Below, piece after piece: positions 54,377 to 64,000 of a stretch of 64,000 nucleotides of DNA. The stretch is from Semisulcospira habei. Lineage: Eukaryota > Mollusca > Gastropoda > Semisulcospiridae. Location: the NCBI GenBank assembly GCA_036245525.1, contig BTPG01000003.1, forward strand, positions 188,206,804 through 188,270,803, in the 5' to 3' direction. Below the pieces are notes generated by a model that saw only the letters and a list, made by a program, of their open reading frames with translations, ran no database searches and had not been told where the DNA came from. The position numbers were made by a program, and so were the translations under genes. Every line of letters begins with the position of its first letter. Position 1 is the stretch's first letter.

Positions 54377-54599
54377 TAAGCTAAGTATCCTGACTGACGT
54401 ACTATGGGTACTCTGTCCTGGATGGGGAGTATCGGGAGATAACTCTCGGCCCCCTCGGGGTTCCCCGAGTGCCTCCCGGGTTGTGTGGTAACACAACGAG
54501 CTCTTAGGCTAGAATTGCGTAAGTAGTAGACACCTCCCATAAGGTCATGTCATCGGTAAGTATTTTTCGAAAAAATACCTTTTAAAGAAAAATGCATTT
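54377..54599 (+). repeat. Third DIRS element right inverted terminal repeat
   Basis: Pairs with 46532-46730 and ends ATGCATTT. Confidence 0.9.
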
Positions 54600-54648
54600 T
54601 TGTCTTTGAGAAAAAGTCTCAACATTTTGCATTCTACACATTTTCTCA

Positions 54649-57303
54649 ATGGAAGAAAAACGTGCGCTGCAAGAACTTAAAAAAAACCAACACATAATGA
54701 TAAAGAAGGCAGACAAAAGTACGTCCATCGTCATTGTCATGACCCTCGCTTCCGGGGCACGAACTATGAGCGCTACCACTCGAGATACACCCGATCCACA
54801 CTGACACAAACCACACACAAACACCAGAGGAACAATAATGATGACATTTATTACATATAACCCTAACAATAATCAAACTCAATCCTAACCACACATTCAC
54901 ACATCACATTCACATCGCACGTCCAAACTCCCCACCCCAAATATCCGTTATACACAATACAAAATAACAAGAAGATATATAATAAACTAAATGTCCCTAA
55001 TACAAAAGGTTGATAAAACTAATGTGATAAACAGATATCCTTAATAAAAATATAAAAGAAAACTGAGGCAGAAAAACCTAAATCCTAAGCCACTGGACCC
55101 TGACGGAAGCACAAGCATCAAGCGCTAATGCCAGTTAGACCAACGTCTTTGCTTCCGCGAAGAGTCAAACACAGCACGTGGCTCCTTAAATAACACAGTA
55201 TTTCAAATAGCACAATATCAAATATACGATGAACCAAATATGCTTACTAAAACACAAATGAAGATCAAGAAAAATGAATATAGTTCGTAAGCTACTGAAT
55301 CTCCCCAGTGGGAGCACGAACGACAAGTTCAAATGAAATTAATGCTTTCGCAAACTAGACATTTACTGCACAAGGCTCCTTTAACTAACACGTTTCAGAA
55401 TAAACAACATCACGTATATAAATGGAAAAATATCCTTAATTTAACACGACTGAATATATTTCACGTCATGGACCTTCTCGCTGGAAGCACAACCGTTAAG
55501 CTCAGCTCAGCTCGACGCTCTTGCTGCCGCGATAAGGCCTTCCGTAACACAGGCTGCCTTTAAATAATACAATATCTCAAAATATTTCTGTCACTGTGAC
55601 AAAGCTCCTCTCACAACACTGTCACTACGAGGAGATGAAATAAATCTCACAACGTTCTTTACAACATTATAAACAAAACTTTACTTAAATAGGTTCGAAA
55701 TAATTAAATGGGATGACCCGACCTGACTAAACACCGGGCGTGCCGCGACACTCACAACAGCACCCAGGTACAGCATCGTAGCCCCACAAGGCGGAGTGAC
55801 ACAGTCAACCTCCACTCTCAGTACCACAGCATGGTGGCAGACTTAGCCAGTTCTTTAAGCTTTAGGCCGTTGGATTTGGACCATCGGATTAGGATGCACT
55901 AAAACACAGGTGCAAAAATACACATATAAATAACTAACAAAAGAAACAAGATAATCACATCACCTTTCCCACAACTTTAATTGCTGTCTTTTATATTCTT
56001 TTCACCTCTCTCGCAACAATAAATTCAACCTCAACAGAATACATATTTACACGTCGCCACATGACTCGCTTCCGAATTCACCCTCCGATGCTAAATACTA
56101 CAAAATACAGATGACATTCACTTCTACATTCTATACTTACACTTGCCCCCCAATACACACTAACCAAAATAATAATAATAACCGAACAAGCAAACACAAA
56201 CTCCCCGAGCATAATTATGGCTACTAAAGAATTGTTGCGTGTACTTACTGCCATCCGTGAAGACGCCCTGGCTAGGACGAAGACAAACAAGGACAAGACA
56301 AGCCAGGGGTTAAGTCGTTGCAGCTCTTCTTCTCTATTCCTTCTTCGGACACCGGCTCTGGGACTACCAAAACCGAATCGCAGGGCCGATACAAAAGAAC
56401 GACACAGCTGCTTGTGGCCTTCAGTAAATGGCGAACCACGCCTGAAAGACCACCCTAGGAGACTGCTGGAAAAACGACTGACTCGTTCGCAGTTGGAAAA
56501 GCGACTGTCTAACAATTTGGATAAGGTTAGCGAAAAAAACGCTCAGTAAATCATGTGATTGACATACACGTGAAACAATAACCACCCGATCAGGCAGACC
56601 GGGCGATCACGTGCGCCACGCCGTCCTCCAGATTCTCGCACGGCAGCAAATACTCGTGTACAGGCCAAATACCCCACCTAAACTACCTGTACGTCCGGTG
56701 ACTACCTAAATCCTGTCACCCCTCTAAACTTACTCCCCTACAAAATTAGATGAAAAAAAACCTGTGTCGTGACAGTCATTCTGTACCGAGAAGACTTATG
56801 TCAAAGAAGTGGAACTCCAACTAAGAGGAATCCACTATATAAACATCCCAGCGCCAAACATGAATGATCTACACGAACAGGTTATGAAACTCATCCAACA
56901 ACTACTAACAAGTCAAGAAATTGACATCACAACATACAAATTCCTCCAACAAACGGAAAGAAACAGGGACCCAGCGCGCTTGTATATTCTCCACAAAACA
57001 CACAAACTAACACCGCTACAACTACGAGAAGCCGAACGAGAGGGCATCAACAACCTCCGCATACCTGGGAGACAATCATCTCCCAAGTAGCCACCCCAAC
57101 ATACTTCCTCAGGCACTTAGTAGATTTCTTTCTACTCCCATATGTGGAAAAACTAAAGACCCACATTCAAAGACACGCAGGCATTCATACGCTGGGTTGA
57201 AAACAACACTTTCCCAAGGGACGTCAAAATCTGTGTATATGATGTATCCAACATATACACAGTCCTCCAACAAGACAAATTGGTCAAAGCAACACTGGAC
57301 CAC
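54649..57303 (+). pseudogene. Penelope-like element RT relic, split by an insertion
   Basis: The first piece (54649-54742) encodes EEKRALQELKKNQHIMIKKA then DKSTSIVIVM, matching the ikkADKg..vVi motif that opens Penelope-like RTs. The second piece starts at about 56779 (TEKTYVKEVELQLRGIHY) and reaches LYILHKTHKL and IPGR. There a missing base shifts the frame; the new frame gives IISQVATPTYFLRHLVDFF, and a further shift gives DTQAFIRWVENN .. DVKICVYDVSNIYT. It ends at about 57303, before the catalytic DD region and any GIY-YIG domain. Between the pieces lies a 2-kb insertion (54743-56778). Confidence 0.75.
54743..56778. mobile_element. 2-kb unclassified insertion in the Penelope-like relic
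   Basis: It splits an RT reading frame, with GTCATTGTCATGACC on the left and the similar GTCATTCTGTACC on the right as a possible diverged target duplication. It contains about four degenerate repeats of ~200-360 bp spacing with the phrase GACC..C..CGG..GCAC(A/G)A (at about 54740, 55098, 55297 and 55470). The open frame 56217-56549 (110 codons) inside has no recognisable domain. Superfamily unknown. Confidence 0.45.
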
Positions 57304-58640
57304 TGATGGTATTGCTGACTTGCAAGGATGTTTTGATTGTACAGTATGGGACGTTTTTATAACAGTTGTGACTGTCTGAGCTTGTTGATGTTGTATCATC
57401 TTACATTTCCTTCTGTGTGGACTCTTATCCCCACGAAACAGATAATTGTGTTTGCAAACAACAAGCCATGGATAACAAAAGAATTGAAAAACGTTATCAA
57501 CTAAAAGAAAAGGGTTTTTTATCAGGGTACGGCAGAGGAAGAGAAACGGGTGAATAAGGAAGTGGAAGCTGCGATCAGACAGGCAAGGCTGGCATACAAA
57601 CACAAGGTGGAAATGAAACTCGTTAGTGGTAATTTGCGTGCCGCTTGGCAAGGCATAAAGATTGTCTGCTGTCAACAATGCCAACGATACACATAAATTG
57701 AAGATCGGTCTTGCGAGATTCAGTGACGATATGTTGTCGAATGCTCTTAACTCCTTTTTTACCCGCTTCGAAACACGCGATTTTTCGTCTGATGTAGCTG
57801 ATCTGAGGAAGTCACTGAAACACGATGGCTCTATTGTTATTGAACAAGAGAGTGTTTAGAAGTGTTTGAAAATGATTAATGTGAACAAGAGTGCCGGTCC
57901 TGATGGGATCTGTGGCAGAACGTTGAAGTTCTGTGCTAAACAGCTTAGTGGTGTTTTTCAACACCTTTTACAGCTCTCCCTAGATAACTGCTCTATTCCC
58001 TCCGCATGGAAAACCTCAACGGTCATTCCACTTCCTAAGAAAGATAACCCAAAACAACTACTTCCGACCAGTTGCATTAACCTCCCTTGCCATGAAAACG
58101 TTGGAGAAGATTGTCTGATCTTTTGTTTTGTCTGCAACTGAAAGTAAAATGTATCCATTGCAGTTTGATTACCGGGCTGGAAAGGGTGTTGAAGATGCCA
58201 AGCTGTTCATTCTAGACAAACTGTACACTCATCTGGAGAGACCCGGTGCACATGCCAGGATCCTATTTGCTGACTTCTCCTCTGCCTTTAATACCATGCA
58301 GCCACACCTGTTAGCCCAGAGATTACTGTCTAATTTCAACCTTCACCCACAGCTTGTTTTGTGGATTACAGATTTCTTCATTGGTAGACCACAACGTGTT
58401 TTGGTTAATGGTCACTTCTCTAGTACTGCTGTCATGTGCACCGGGTCCCCACAGGAGTGCTGCTTATCTCCACTTCTTTACATCTTGTACACTGACGATT
58501 GTAGGAGTTGTCATGCTGACAGTTATGTTGTCAAGTTTTCAGATGACAGCGCCTTGCTTTCCCTTCAGCAAGGGTCATCTGATGAACATGGACCCTCATT
58601 GACTGACTTTGTTCAATGGTGCGATTTCTCTCACTCTGGA
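57304..58640 (+). pseudogene. Rex1/CR1-like LINE reverse transcriptase relic
   Basis: Broken RT. Readable pieces in order: CFDCTVWDVFI (57333), NNKPWITKELKNVI (57451), RVNKEVEAAIRQARLAYKHK, then LSNALNSFFTRFETRDFSSD. Next come NVNKSAGPDGICGRTLKFCA, FRPVALTSLAMKTLEKIV, GAHARILFADFSSAFNTMQP (motif A), GSPQECCLSPLLYILYTDD (motif B, with ECC where QGCVLSP is usual) and VKFSDDSALL (motif C, FSDD). An in-frame TAG lies near 57857 and several frameshifts occur (about 57660, 58065, 58100). Neither the endonuclease nor the 3' end is present. Confidence 0.82.
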
Positions 58641-59790
58641 GAGGGACGTCTCGCATGCGTTCCCCACACATGCATACATACAACTGATTACTACGAACTC
58701 AGTTGCTGAATTGCTAACTATGTTAATTATTTACATATAAGCAATCAAACATGTCGCACTTAACTAATGTCTAAAGTATCTCAAATTACACTTTCTTCAT
58801 CTTAAATCTACCTAGTTCTGTTATTTCACTGTCTAGTTCTGTTATTTCACTGTCTAGTTCTGTGCACAGAAACAATAACGTCACCTTACCTGGCCAGGCT
58901 TTCTATTTCGTGGTTATAGCTGAGTTAAGTTGGATACTGATCTTGCCGTCGCTGAGTCTGTCAGGCGATACTGAGTGATCTCAGAATCAGTGTTCATGGG
59001 TTCACGTAGACACGTTCACAATGGTATTAGTCCACACTTCTCTTGTTGATTTGATCACCTTCAGGTGAATCCATTTTGGAACCGGTTATTCCCGATCACA
59101 CACGTTCACACGACTGACTTTCCATCGGTCTCCCCTCCTCCTCTCTTCTCTCAGACCTCGTCTTTTTGCCTCTCTCACTTAGCGTCCAGTCTCTAAGTCC
59201 CCAAGTGTCCTGCGCTCCGTATAAATACCCAAGTCTCTCTCCCTTCCTCATTCTGTATTACTACACAATGTCATGAATACTCATTCACATCTCTACATCA
59301 ACTAACTTCAATAACTATATGACGTATACTAAACATGCATTTCACATCCAATCCATACATCAAATTTAGCCTAAAACCCATATCACAACATTAATATAAT
59401 TATTTTGTGAACGGACTATTTCTTTCAAAATGCTGGAATTCCTTCAGACACTACTGAGTAAGTGTGTTCTTTGATAGACTCGGGCGGGAAAGTCCTGATC
59501 CCCTCCTCCCCTGCTAAATAGGTTAGGATTCCTTCACTTCCGCACGTACGCAATTCTTCAGTAGAAAGACTACTGCCCCACTTTCCCCTCAGTTAGCCTA
59601 GATACTCTTACTTCCGCACGTATACACTTCTGGTTTCCCACCAAGGACTCGTGCGTACCGGCACGTAACCCACTTAGTCCCGTGTGCACTTCATGACTTA
59701 CTCGCAGTCTGCGATATAAATTTCCCTCATTCCATGATTTCGCTAGTACTTTAGTTCTTAACCTTTCACTTAACTATGAACATAATTTTG
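58641..59790. other. Intergenic/intronic repeat-like sequence, no gene
   Basis: A 21-bp tandem repeat (CTAGTTCTGTTATTTCACTGT, about 2.6 copies; 21 bases given as a period, first 20 shown in 58810-58829) lies at 58809-58863. Around 59520-59650 the phrase 'ttccgcacgta' recurs with 'actcttactt', hinting at a short degenerate repeat. No coding signal. Confidence 0.5.
58809..58863. repeat. 21-bp tandem repeat
   Basis: CTAGTTCTGTTATTTCACTG plus T repeats at 58810, 58831 and (partly) 58852. Confidence 0.9.
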
Positions 59791-59794
59791 GGTC

Positions 59795-60040
59795 CCTTGA
59801 CAGAGGAAAAAAACAGTGCGGCCCATAGTCACGCCACAAACTGGTTAAAAACGTTTTGGGAAAGCAAATGCAACAACAAAAACAGCACTTAACTGACTGA
59901 ACCAACGGGGGATGGGAATACGTTGACGAAACACCAAAATACAATAACGGAAACGAAAAGCACCCACCCTGAGAAACAAACAACAGGAGTTTCGGGGGGA
60001 AGGGGGGGGGGGGGAACTTTAATGGAAACAACCCAAAAAC
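59795..60040 (+). pseudogene. Decayed upstream duplicate of the 60666 ORF region
   Basis: In pieces it reads HATNWLKTFWESKCNN, then TNGGWEYVDETPKYNN, paralleling NHFTNLFELFVKYNKN and TNGRWEYVDGTPKYYN in the ORF 1 kb downstream. Stops and frame changes make it non-coding. The direct repeat suggests a tandem or terminally repeated element. Confidence 0.55.
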
Positions 60041-60665
60041 GCAATGAACCGAACCCAAAATGGCCCAGAGCCGGCCCCGGCTGCGCCCTGGGAGAAGGAG
60101 GAAAAATCAACCTATCGGCAAGCACCAACAACAAAGCTCACAGGTGTCTCACACTGGGTCAAGCAGCAGGTATAAAGAGGCAACCTGCCGCGCGCGAGGG
60201 CCATTCCAGCGCCCAACCTTGGTGCTGAACAGAGGCAAACAAGCCGCCCTAAAAAACAATACGCAATGAAACACATAAACTCCACAACAATAACGAGGAA
60301 GGAAACAGCACAGAAACAATGATTACTTCCCCACCAATAACCACGTACAAATGTCACAACAACTTGGGAAACCAAATTATCAAAGCAAGGCTCGAGCCGA
60401 GAGCAAATGACAACATAACTCAACCAAGGCGCATAGCAACACATGCGAGGGGGGAGGTCACACGTGCACGCGGGCCTGAGCAGAGAATGACTCGTGCATA
60501 CCAGACAAAAACGGCACACGGCCGACCCACAACGCCACTGACAGCAAATGTCAGTCGCAGTAAGGCGGGTGCAACTTAACCGAGTCGAAAACAGCCACAA
60601 AACACAACTACCCAACAAAATGAATAGGCAACAGCCTAATAAAACAGCGAGAAATAGGCAAACGT

Positions 60666-61037
60666 ATGAAGCCTGGACTGAACTACAAGACCTTGGTCCG
60701 GCAAACAAATGGCCTAGAAACATACGGAAGTATAAATGTCAAACACTGGGGAAGAATCCTCCTCGCAGCCTTCATCTTTACCAACGGGTTAAACCCAACT
60801 GTATTCATGGAATGGGCGGACTTAAGTGGACTCTGCAGAGACAACGCAACCTGCAATCATTTTACGAACCTCTTCGAACTGTTCGTAAAATACAACAAAA
60901 ACCTGTACTCATTCGACCTAACCAACGGGAGATGGGAATATGTGGACGGAACACCAAAATACTATAACAAAAACAAACGGACCCAACCAGAGTCACGCGC
61001 ATGCGGTGATGACTCAACACGGCCAAACACGCCGTAA
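60666..61037 (+). CDS. Unrecognised ORF with duplicated C-terminal region
   Basis: About 123 codons from ATG at 60666, with no domain I can name. It contains VKHWGRILLAAFIFTNGLNP, VFMEWADLSGLCRDNATC and SFDLTNGRWEYVDGTPKYYN. The 56 codons before the ATG are A-rich and also open in part. A degraded copy of the last part lies at 59795-60040. The low GC of wobble positions and adjacent retroelement debris suggest it belongs to a repeat and is not host. It could be an accessory ORF of the Penelope-like or LINE relic upstream, but nothing proves this. Confidence 0.35.
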   Translation: MKPGLNYKTLVRQTNGLETYGSINVKHWGRILLAAFIFTNGLNPTVFMEWADLSGLCRDNATCNHFTNLFELFVKYNKNLYSFDLTNGRWEYVDGTPKYYNKNKRTQPESRACGDDSTRPNTP

Positions 61038-61396
61038 ACAAAACAACAACAAACAATAGTGCTACTCGCACCTCCAACAACGCAATGAATCGCAAACAGG
61101 AAAGAGTGACACTAACAAATATAAATCCACAGAACAGTCGCAACAAAAGAAAGGTTCACCAATGTGGTCAGGTCGTTCCGCTGATGAGAGCAGTACCTGG
61201 CTTATTGTTATTGCAAGCAAAAATGTGTTCAAAATACACAAGGGAATGAGTGAGAAAACAAAATCTAGACCTGTGTCATAAAACTTTGTGTATACGACCA
61301 GGCCAGAACCAGGCTACCAAACATGTTGGTGTGCGATGTTTGGCACAGTTTACACACACAAGTATGGATTTGCTGGTATACAAGCCAACCCTTATG

Positions 61397-61612
61397 TTAA
61401 CCCATATATTGAGGCTAAAAGCTTCCAATTTGTACACTGCCATAATACAAGCTACATTATAGTACTTACAGATAAGGATATAGACCAATGGCTTTAGTTC
61501 AAGGGTGGTGCCAGAATAGATTGGCGCCTAGAGGCGCCAAGCTATTCTGGCACTACCCTATTTTAGTCAAACTTATTTCACACACTGGTGTATTCCGAAT
61601 CATACGGGTTAA
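61397..61612. mobile_element. Foldback MITE, TTAACCC subfamily A (copy 3, reverse)
   Basis: It starts TTAACCCATATATTGAGGCT and ends GAATCATACGGGTTAA, with the hairpin GTTCAAGGGTGGTGCCAGAA against TTCTGGCACTACCC around GCGCCTAGAGGCGC. It is the reverse orientation of the copies at 2900 and 5269. Confidence 0.8.
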
Positions 61613-61818
61613 GATACTTGAACTCTTGTTTATTTCATGAACCAGATGGAAAGGCCAAGATCACAAAGGTAAAACTAATTGTGGATTGGCCATAAGGGCT
61701 CTGCCATTATGTTATGAAGTGTCCTGTTCTAGTGCCATTTTTATAGAAATAACGCTTGGGCTGTTGCAGCATTCGGTGTGGTGTTACTGTTTATACAGTT
61801 GTTTTACAAAATGTCACA
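61613..61818. repeat. R1 foot fragment
   Basis: The sequence at about 61628-61700 ('tgaaccagatggaaaggccaagatcac', 'ggattggccataagggct') is a diverged end of the R1 family. The rest is plain intron. Confidence 0.5.
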
Positions 61819-62032
61819 TTAACCCATTTAGCCCCGAGTCCCTACAGCCGGAGATTGATTGACCATGATAATTCAAGGGTAGTGCCAGATTTGCTTGGCG
61901 CGTTCAGGCGCCAAGATAATCTGGCACTACCCTTGAATTATCATGGTCAATCCACCTCCTGCAAGTGGTACATAGTTGTTAAGTAACACTTCCAAACTTC
62001 GGGAAATGCGCCCATGGCGCTAAAAGGGATAA
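61819..62032. mobile_element. Foldback MITE, TTAACCC subfamily B (copy 3)
   Basis: It begins TTAACCCATTTAGCCCC. The inner arms ATAATTCAAGGGTAGTGCCA and TGGCACTACCCTTGAATTAT are exactly complementary around GGCGCGTTCAGGCGCC. It ends about 60 bp before the acceptor of the 62090 exon. Confidence 0.82.
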
Positions 62033-62089
62033 CTGATAACATTTGGACATTTAAGATCTGAGGTCACAATTTTATTTTTACGATTCCAG

Positions 62090-62269
62090 GTGCCAGCAGC
62101 TATCAAGAGATGCAAATCGGCGGGAATCTGTGTGCGAATGGTCACTGGAGACAATGTAAACACTGCACGCTCCATTGCTTCCAAATGTGGTATCATTGTG
62201 CCGGGTGAAGAGGGTCTTGTTCTGGAGGGCAAGGAATTCAACCAACGTATCCGCAATTCTGCAGGGGAG
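62090..62269 (+). CDS. PMCA: PMCA exon: P domain with MVTGDN
   Basis: A 180-nt in-frame exon (acceptor attccag, donor gtaagg at 62270). It encodes [20 protein letters not shown] then [15 protein letters not shown], the conserved P-domain hinge containing TGDN. It ends [16 protein letters not shown]. Length and content match animal PMCAs. Confidence 0.97.
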
Positions 62270-62342
62270 GTAAGGCAAATCTATTATTTGCAAAATTTTA
62301 TGTATCCCATTCCAGGGGTTGGTACAGTTTCAGACATTTTTT

Positions 62343-62512
62343 AAGTCCCTTATTGAAAGGACTTTTTAGAATGAGTCGTGTTGGAGCGAATTCAATAGCA
62401 TACAAACTACGTCATTACGGCCTGAACCTCTGACAACTGTTGTAACAAGATAAATTACGTCATGTCTAGTTACACTAACCTCGCTGCAGAATATTTTTGC
62501 GGTAGGAAGCAC

Positions 62513-62552
<40 letters not shown>

Positions 62553-62823
62553 AACACGACAATCTCCTACATTTGTGCACGTACACATTTTAAAAAATTG
62601 AGGACATGCTTTATTCAAGGGGTTCCTAGGAGGGCCTACGAGCATATTAAATTTGGATGTCTCATTGAAGACTTAAATAACTGTTTCTAGAAGGTCAGTT
62701 GACCCACATGAGAGTCTGCAGTTTTTGTCATTTCACTTGAATATAGGTAGCTTGGAGAAAGACATGCATGAGTTTGTTAGCCAGTGTCGTACCGTTTCAA
62801 CTTTGTTAGTAAAAATCTCACTT

Positions 62824-62917
<94 letters not shown>

Positions 62918-63255
62918 TCAGAAAAGCATGCGTGTTCACAGTAGTAAATCATATATCTAAGTAAAGTCAACCTCACTTCACACAAATTATAGCAAGACTG
63001 AAATTGTACTGTGAAATTTGTTTTTTCACCATTTGTCTTAAGTGTAGAAGCCAAAGTGAAACGCATATCATGTAAATCTTGCGTAATAACTAAAATTACA
63101 TCATGATAAATGAAGCTTTTCAAACCAAGGCAAATTTATTAGGGTTTTTCAGTAGGAGTTACTTCAACATCAGATTCAGAATCAGGTCAAACACAAGTGA
63201 ACACCCTTGACAGCGAGGACAGCTCCCATAATATAGAAGGGACTTTGTGGGTTAT
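62343..63255. mobile_element. MITE with AAGTCCCTTCTAT-type ends, copy 2
   Basis: Collinear with 6217-7292: it starts AAGTCCCTTATTGAAAGGAC and ends ATATAGAAGGGACTTTGTGG. Internally it has expanded TG (62515-62543) and CT/CA (62820-62915) microsatellites. No coding capacity. Confidence 0.75.
62820..62915. repeat. (CT)n(CA)n microsatellite
   Basis: TCTCTC followed by about 37 CA units. It lies within the MITE at 62343, where the first MITE copy has a related CT/CA-rich stretch. Confidence 0.95.
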
Positions 63256-63679
63256 GGTTCTTCCCATCTTGTTGAGGTTGCTGTGATGCTGATAAGGGTA
63301 TGCATTATGTGATGCGTTATTAGGAAGATTTGCATTGGTCATTTTGTTCATAGAATTTCCTTTTGCTTCCCACTGTTGTCAAGGGCACTTAAATATAAAT
63401 TCCTCTGCTGTTTTGCGGAATCTGATTAAATGCAGAGGACTTATGACTGACCACAACAAAGGCATGTAACTCAACAGCGGTTATTTTTATGCGAATTTCT
63501 TGCAGCTTTCTCTGTAGCTTCTTTACTATCATGAAATACCACATGCTTTAAGAAAAGCCCCCACATTAATTCTGTGTATGTAGTGGAGGTTTCGTTACGA
63601 AGCTGGTGTCAAATATACCCATGATTGGATCTGAGCACAAATGTATAACTCAGACTGGGCTGTGGTTTTTTGTGTGCAG
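63256..63679. other. Intron, no gene seen
   Basis: Ordinary intron leading to the acceptor tttttgtgtgcag of the next PMCA exon. Confidence 0.6.
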
Positions 63680-63874
63680 GTTTCTCAAGAGTTGATCGAC
63701 CAGGTGTGGCCTCGCCTTCGTGTGCTGGCCCGTTCGTCACCACAGGACAAATATGTTCTAGTTAAGGGTATCATTGACTCCAAGATCAGCTCTAATCGGG
63801 AAGTTGTGGCTGTCACTGGTGACGGTACAAATGATGGGCCTGCGCTCAAGAAAGCTGATGTTGGATTTGCTATG
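63680..63874 (+). CDS. PMCA: PMCA exon: [12 protein letters not shown] hinge
   Basis: A 195-nt in-frame exon. It begins [20 protein letters not shown], continues through [14 protein letters not shown] and ends [20 protein letters not shown] then GFAM. The two Asp residues of TGDGTND coordinate Mg2+ for dephosphorylation, and all are present. The donor gtaaga follows at 63875. The next expected residues (GIAGTDVAKE-like) and M5-M10 lie beyond the window. Confidence 0.97.
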
Positions 63875-64000
63875 GTAAGAGATTTGTGATGTGAAAAAGT
63901 TGCGAGATTGCATTTTCACTTAAGACTGAAGTTGTTGAGTTGAATTGTCGCCACCTGATGAAAAAAATATCACCGCACCCCACCCCACCCCCAACAAAAC
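63875..64000. other. Start of next PMCA intron
   Basis: Intron sequence to the window edge, with a C-rich CACCCCACC stretch at the end. Confidence 0.7.

Larger units (their letters stand above)
46532..54599 (+). mobile_element. Third DIRS-related element, gag-only, with nested transposon
   Basis: It has the same terminal plan as copies 1 and 2: left end TTTGTTTCTTC, right end ATGCATTT, internal complementary region 54259-54355 joining both (AAACAAATGCATTT), inverted repeats 46532-46730 and 54377-54599. Inner sequence differs (ATGACCTTATGGGAGGTGTC), so it is a distinct subfamily. Only a decayed gag-like region remains; there is no RT or recombinase. It hosts a retroposon-like insert (about 47770-48190) and a 4-kb DNA transposon (49906-53959). 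It would have depended on proteins of autonomous relatives. Confidence 0.88.

Noticed and set aside
62733..62939. Frames across the CA microsatellite
   Set aside because: Alternating Cys/Val or Thr/His codons come from the dinucleotide repeat.

Overview
The window is intron-rich, repeat-dense animal DNA. A split gene for a plasma-membrane Ca2+-transporting P-type ATPase (PMCA/ATP2B family) runs through it on the + strand. Small phase-consistent exons, very long introns, DIRS retrotransposons, a transposon with a RAG1-like N-terminal zinc module (a kind I remember being reported from the sea hare Aplysia) and AAGGTCAAGGTCAC-type repeats all point to an invertebrate, most likely a gastropod or other mollusc. 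That assignment is inference.

Host gene. Nine confident PMCA exons were placed by reading-frame continuity, GT..AG borders and family motifs: 14549-14776, 18117-18331, 22195-22330, 26795-26901, 30034-30275, 30607-30749, 38760-38881, 62090-62269 and 63680-63874. They cover the linker before M3, M3-M4 with PEGLP, the DKTGTLT phosphorylation site, the nucleotide-binding domain, and MVTGDN and [12 protein letters not shown] of the P domain. Upstream lie three candidate micro-exons of 36, 30 and 36 nt (692-727, 7682-7711, 13124-13159), all phase-compatible, where animal PMCAs have alternative splice site A. The 5' part of the gene and the M5-M10/C-terminal exons are outside the window.

Introns up to 30 kb. 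These are mostly repeats. A recurrent family (here R1) has GGCTCACGTG/CACGTGAGCC ends and internal units of about 180 bp carrying AGGTCA-type half-sites. There are also foldback MITEs with TTAACCC ends, a MITE pair with AAGTCCCTTCTAT ends, a hAT-like 642-bp element, a tRNA-derived SINE next to exon 38760, LINE fragments, a large hairpin at 9344-9737, and homopolymer or dinucleotide tracts.

Region 30.8-46 kb. Two DIRS-type tyrosine-recombinase retrotransposons lie in the gene's sense orientation (30792-37263 and 39478-45823). Each has inverted terminal repeats, an internal complementary region spelling the circle junction, a gag-like gene with a conserved small 5' intron, RT-RNase H with a Dam-like methyltransferase segment, and a tyrosine recombinase. 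Both recombinase genes are broken.

Region 46.5-54.6 kb. A third, gag-only DIRS relative (46532-54599) shares this terminal architecture. At the apex of an internal hairpin in it sits a 4.05-kb DNA transposon (49906-53959) with ~425-bp inverted repeats. It encodes a minus-strand transposase whose N-terminus resembles the non-core zinc region of RAG1. This N-RAG-TP-like element is the most notable system in the window.

Region 54.6-62 kb. This is a graveyard: a Penelope-like RT relic split by a 2-kb insertion, a Rex1/CR1-like LINE RT relic, and an unrecognised ORF with a duplicated, decayed copy beside it. No rRNA, functional tRNA or CRISPR was seen.
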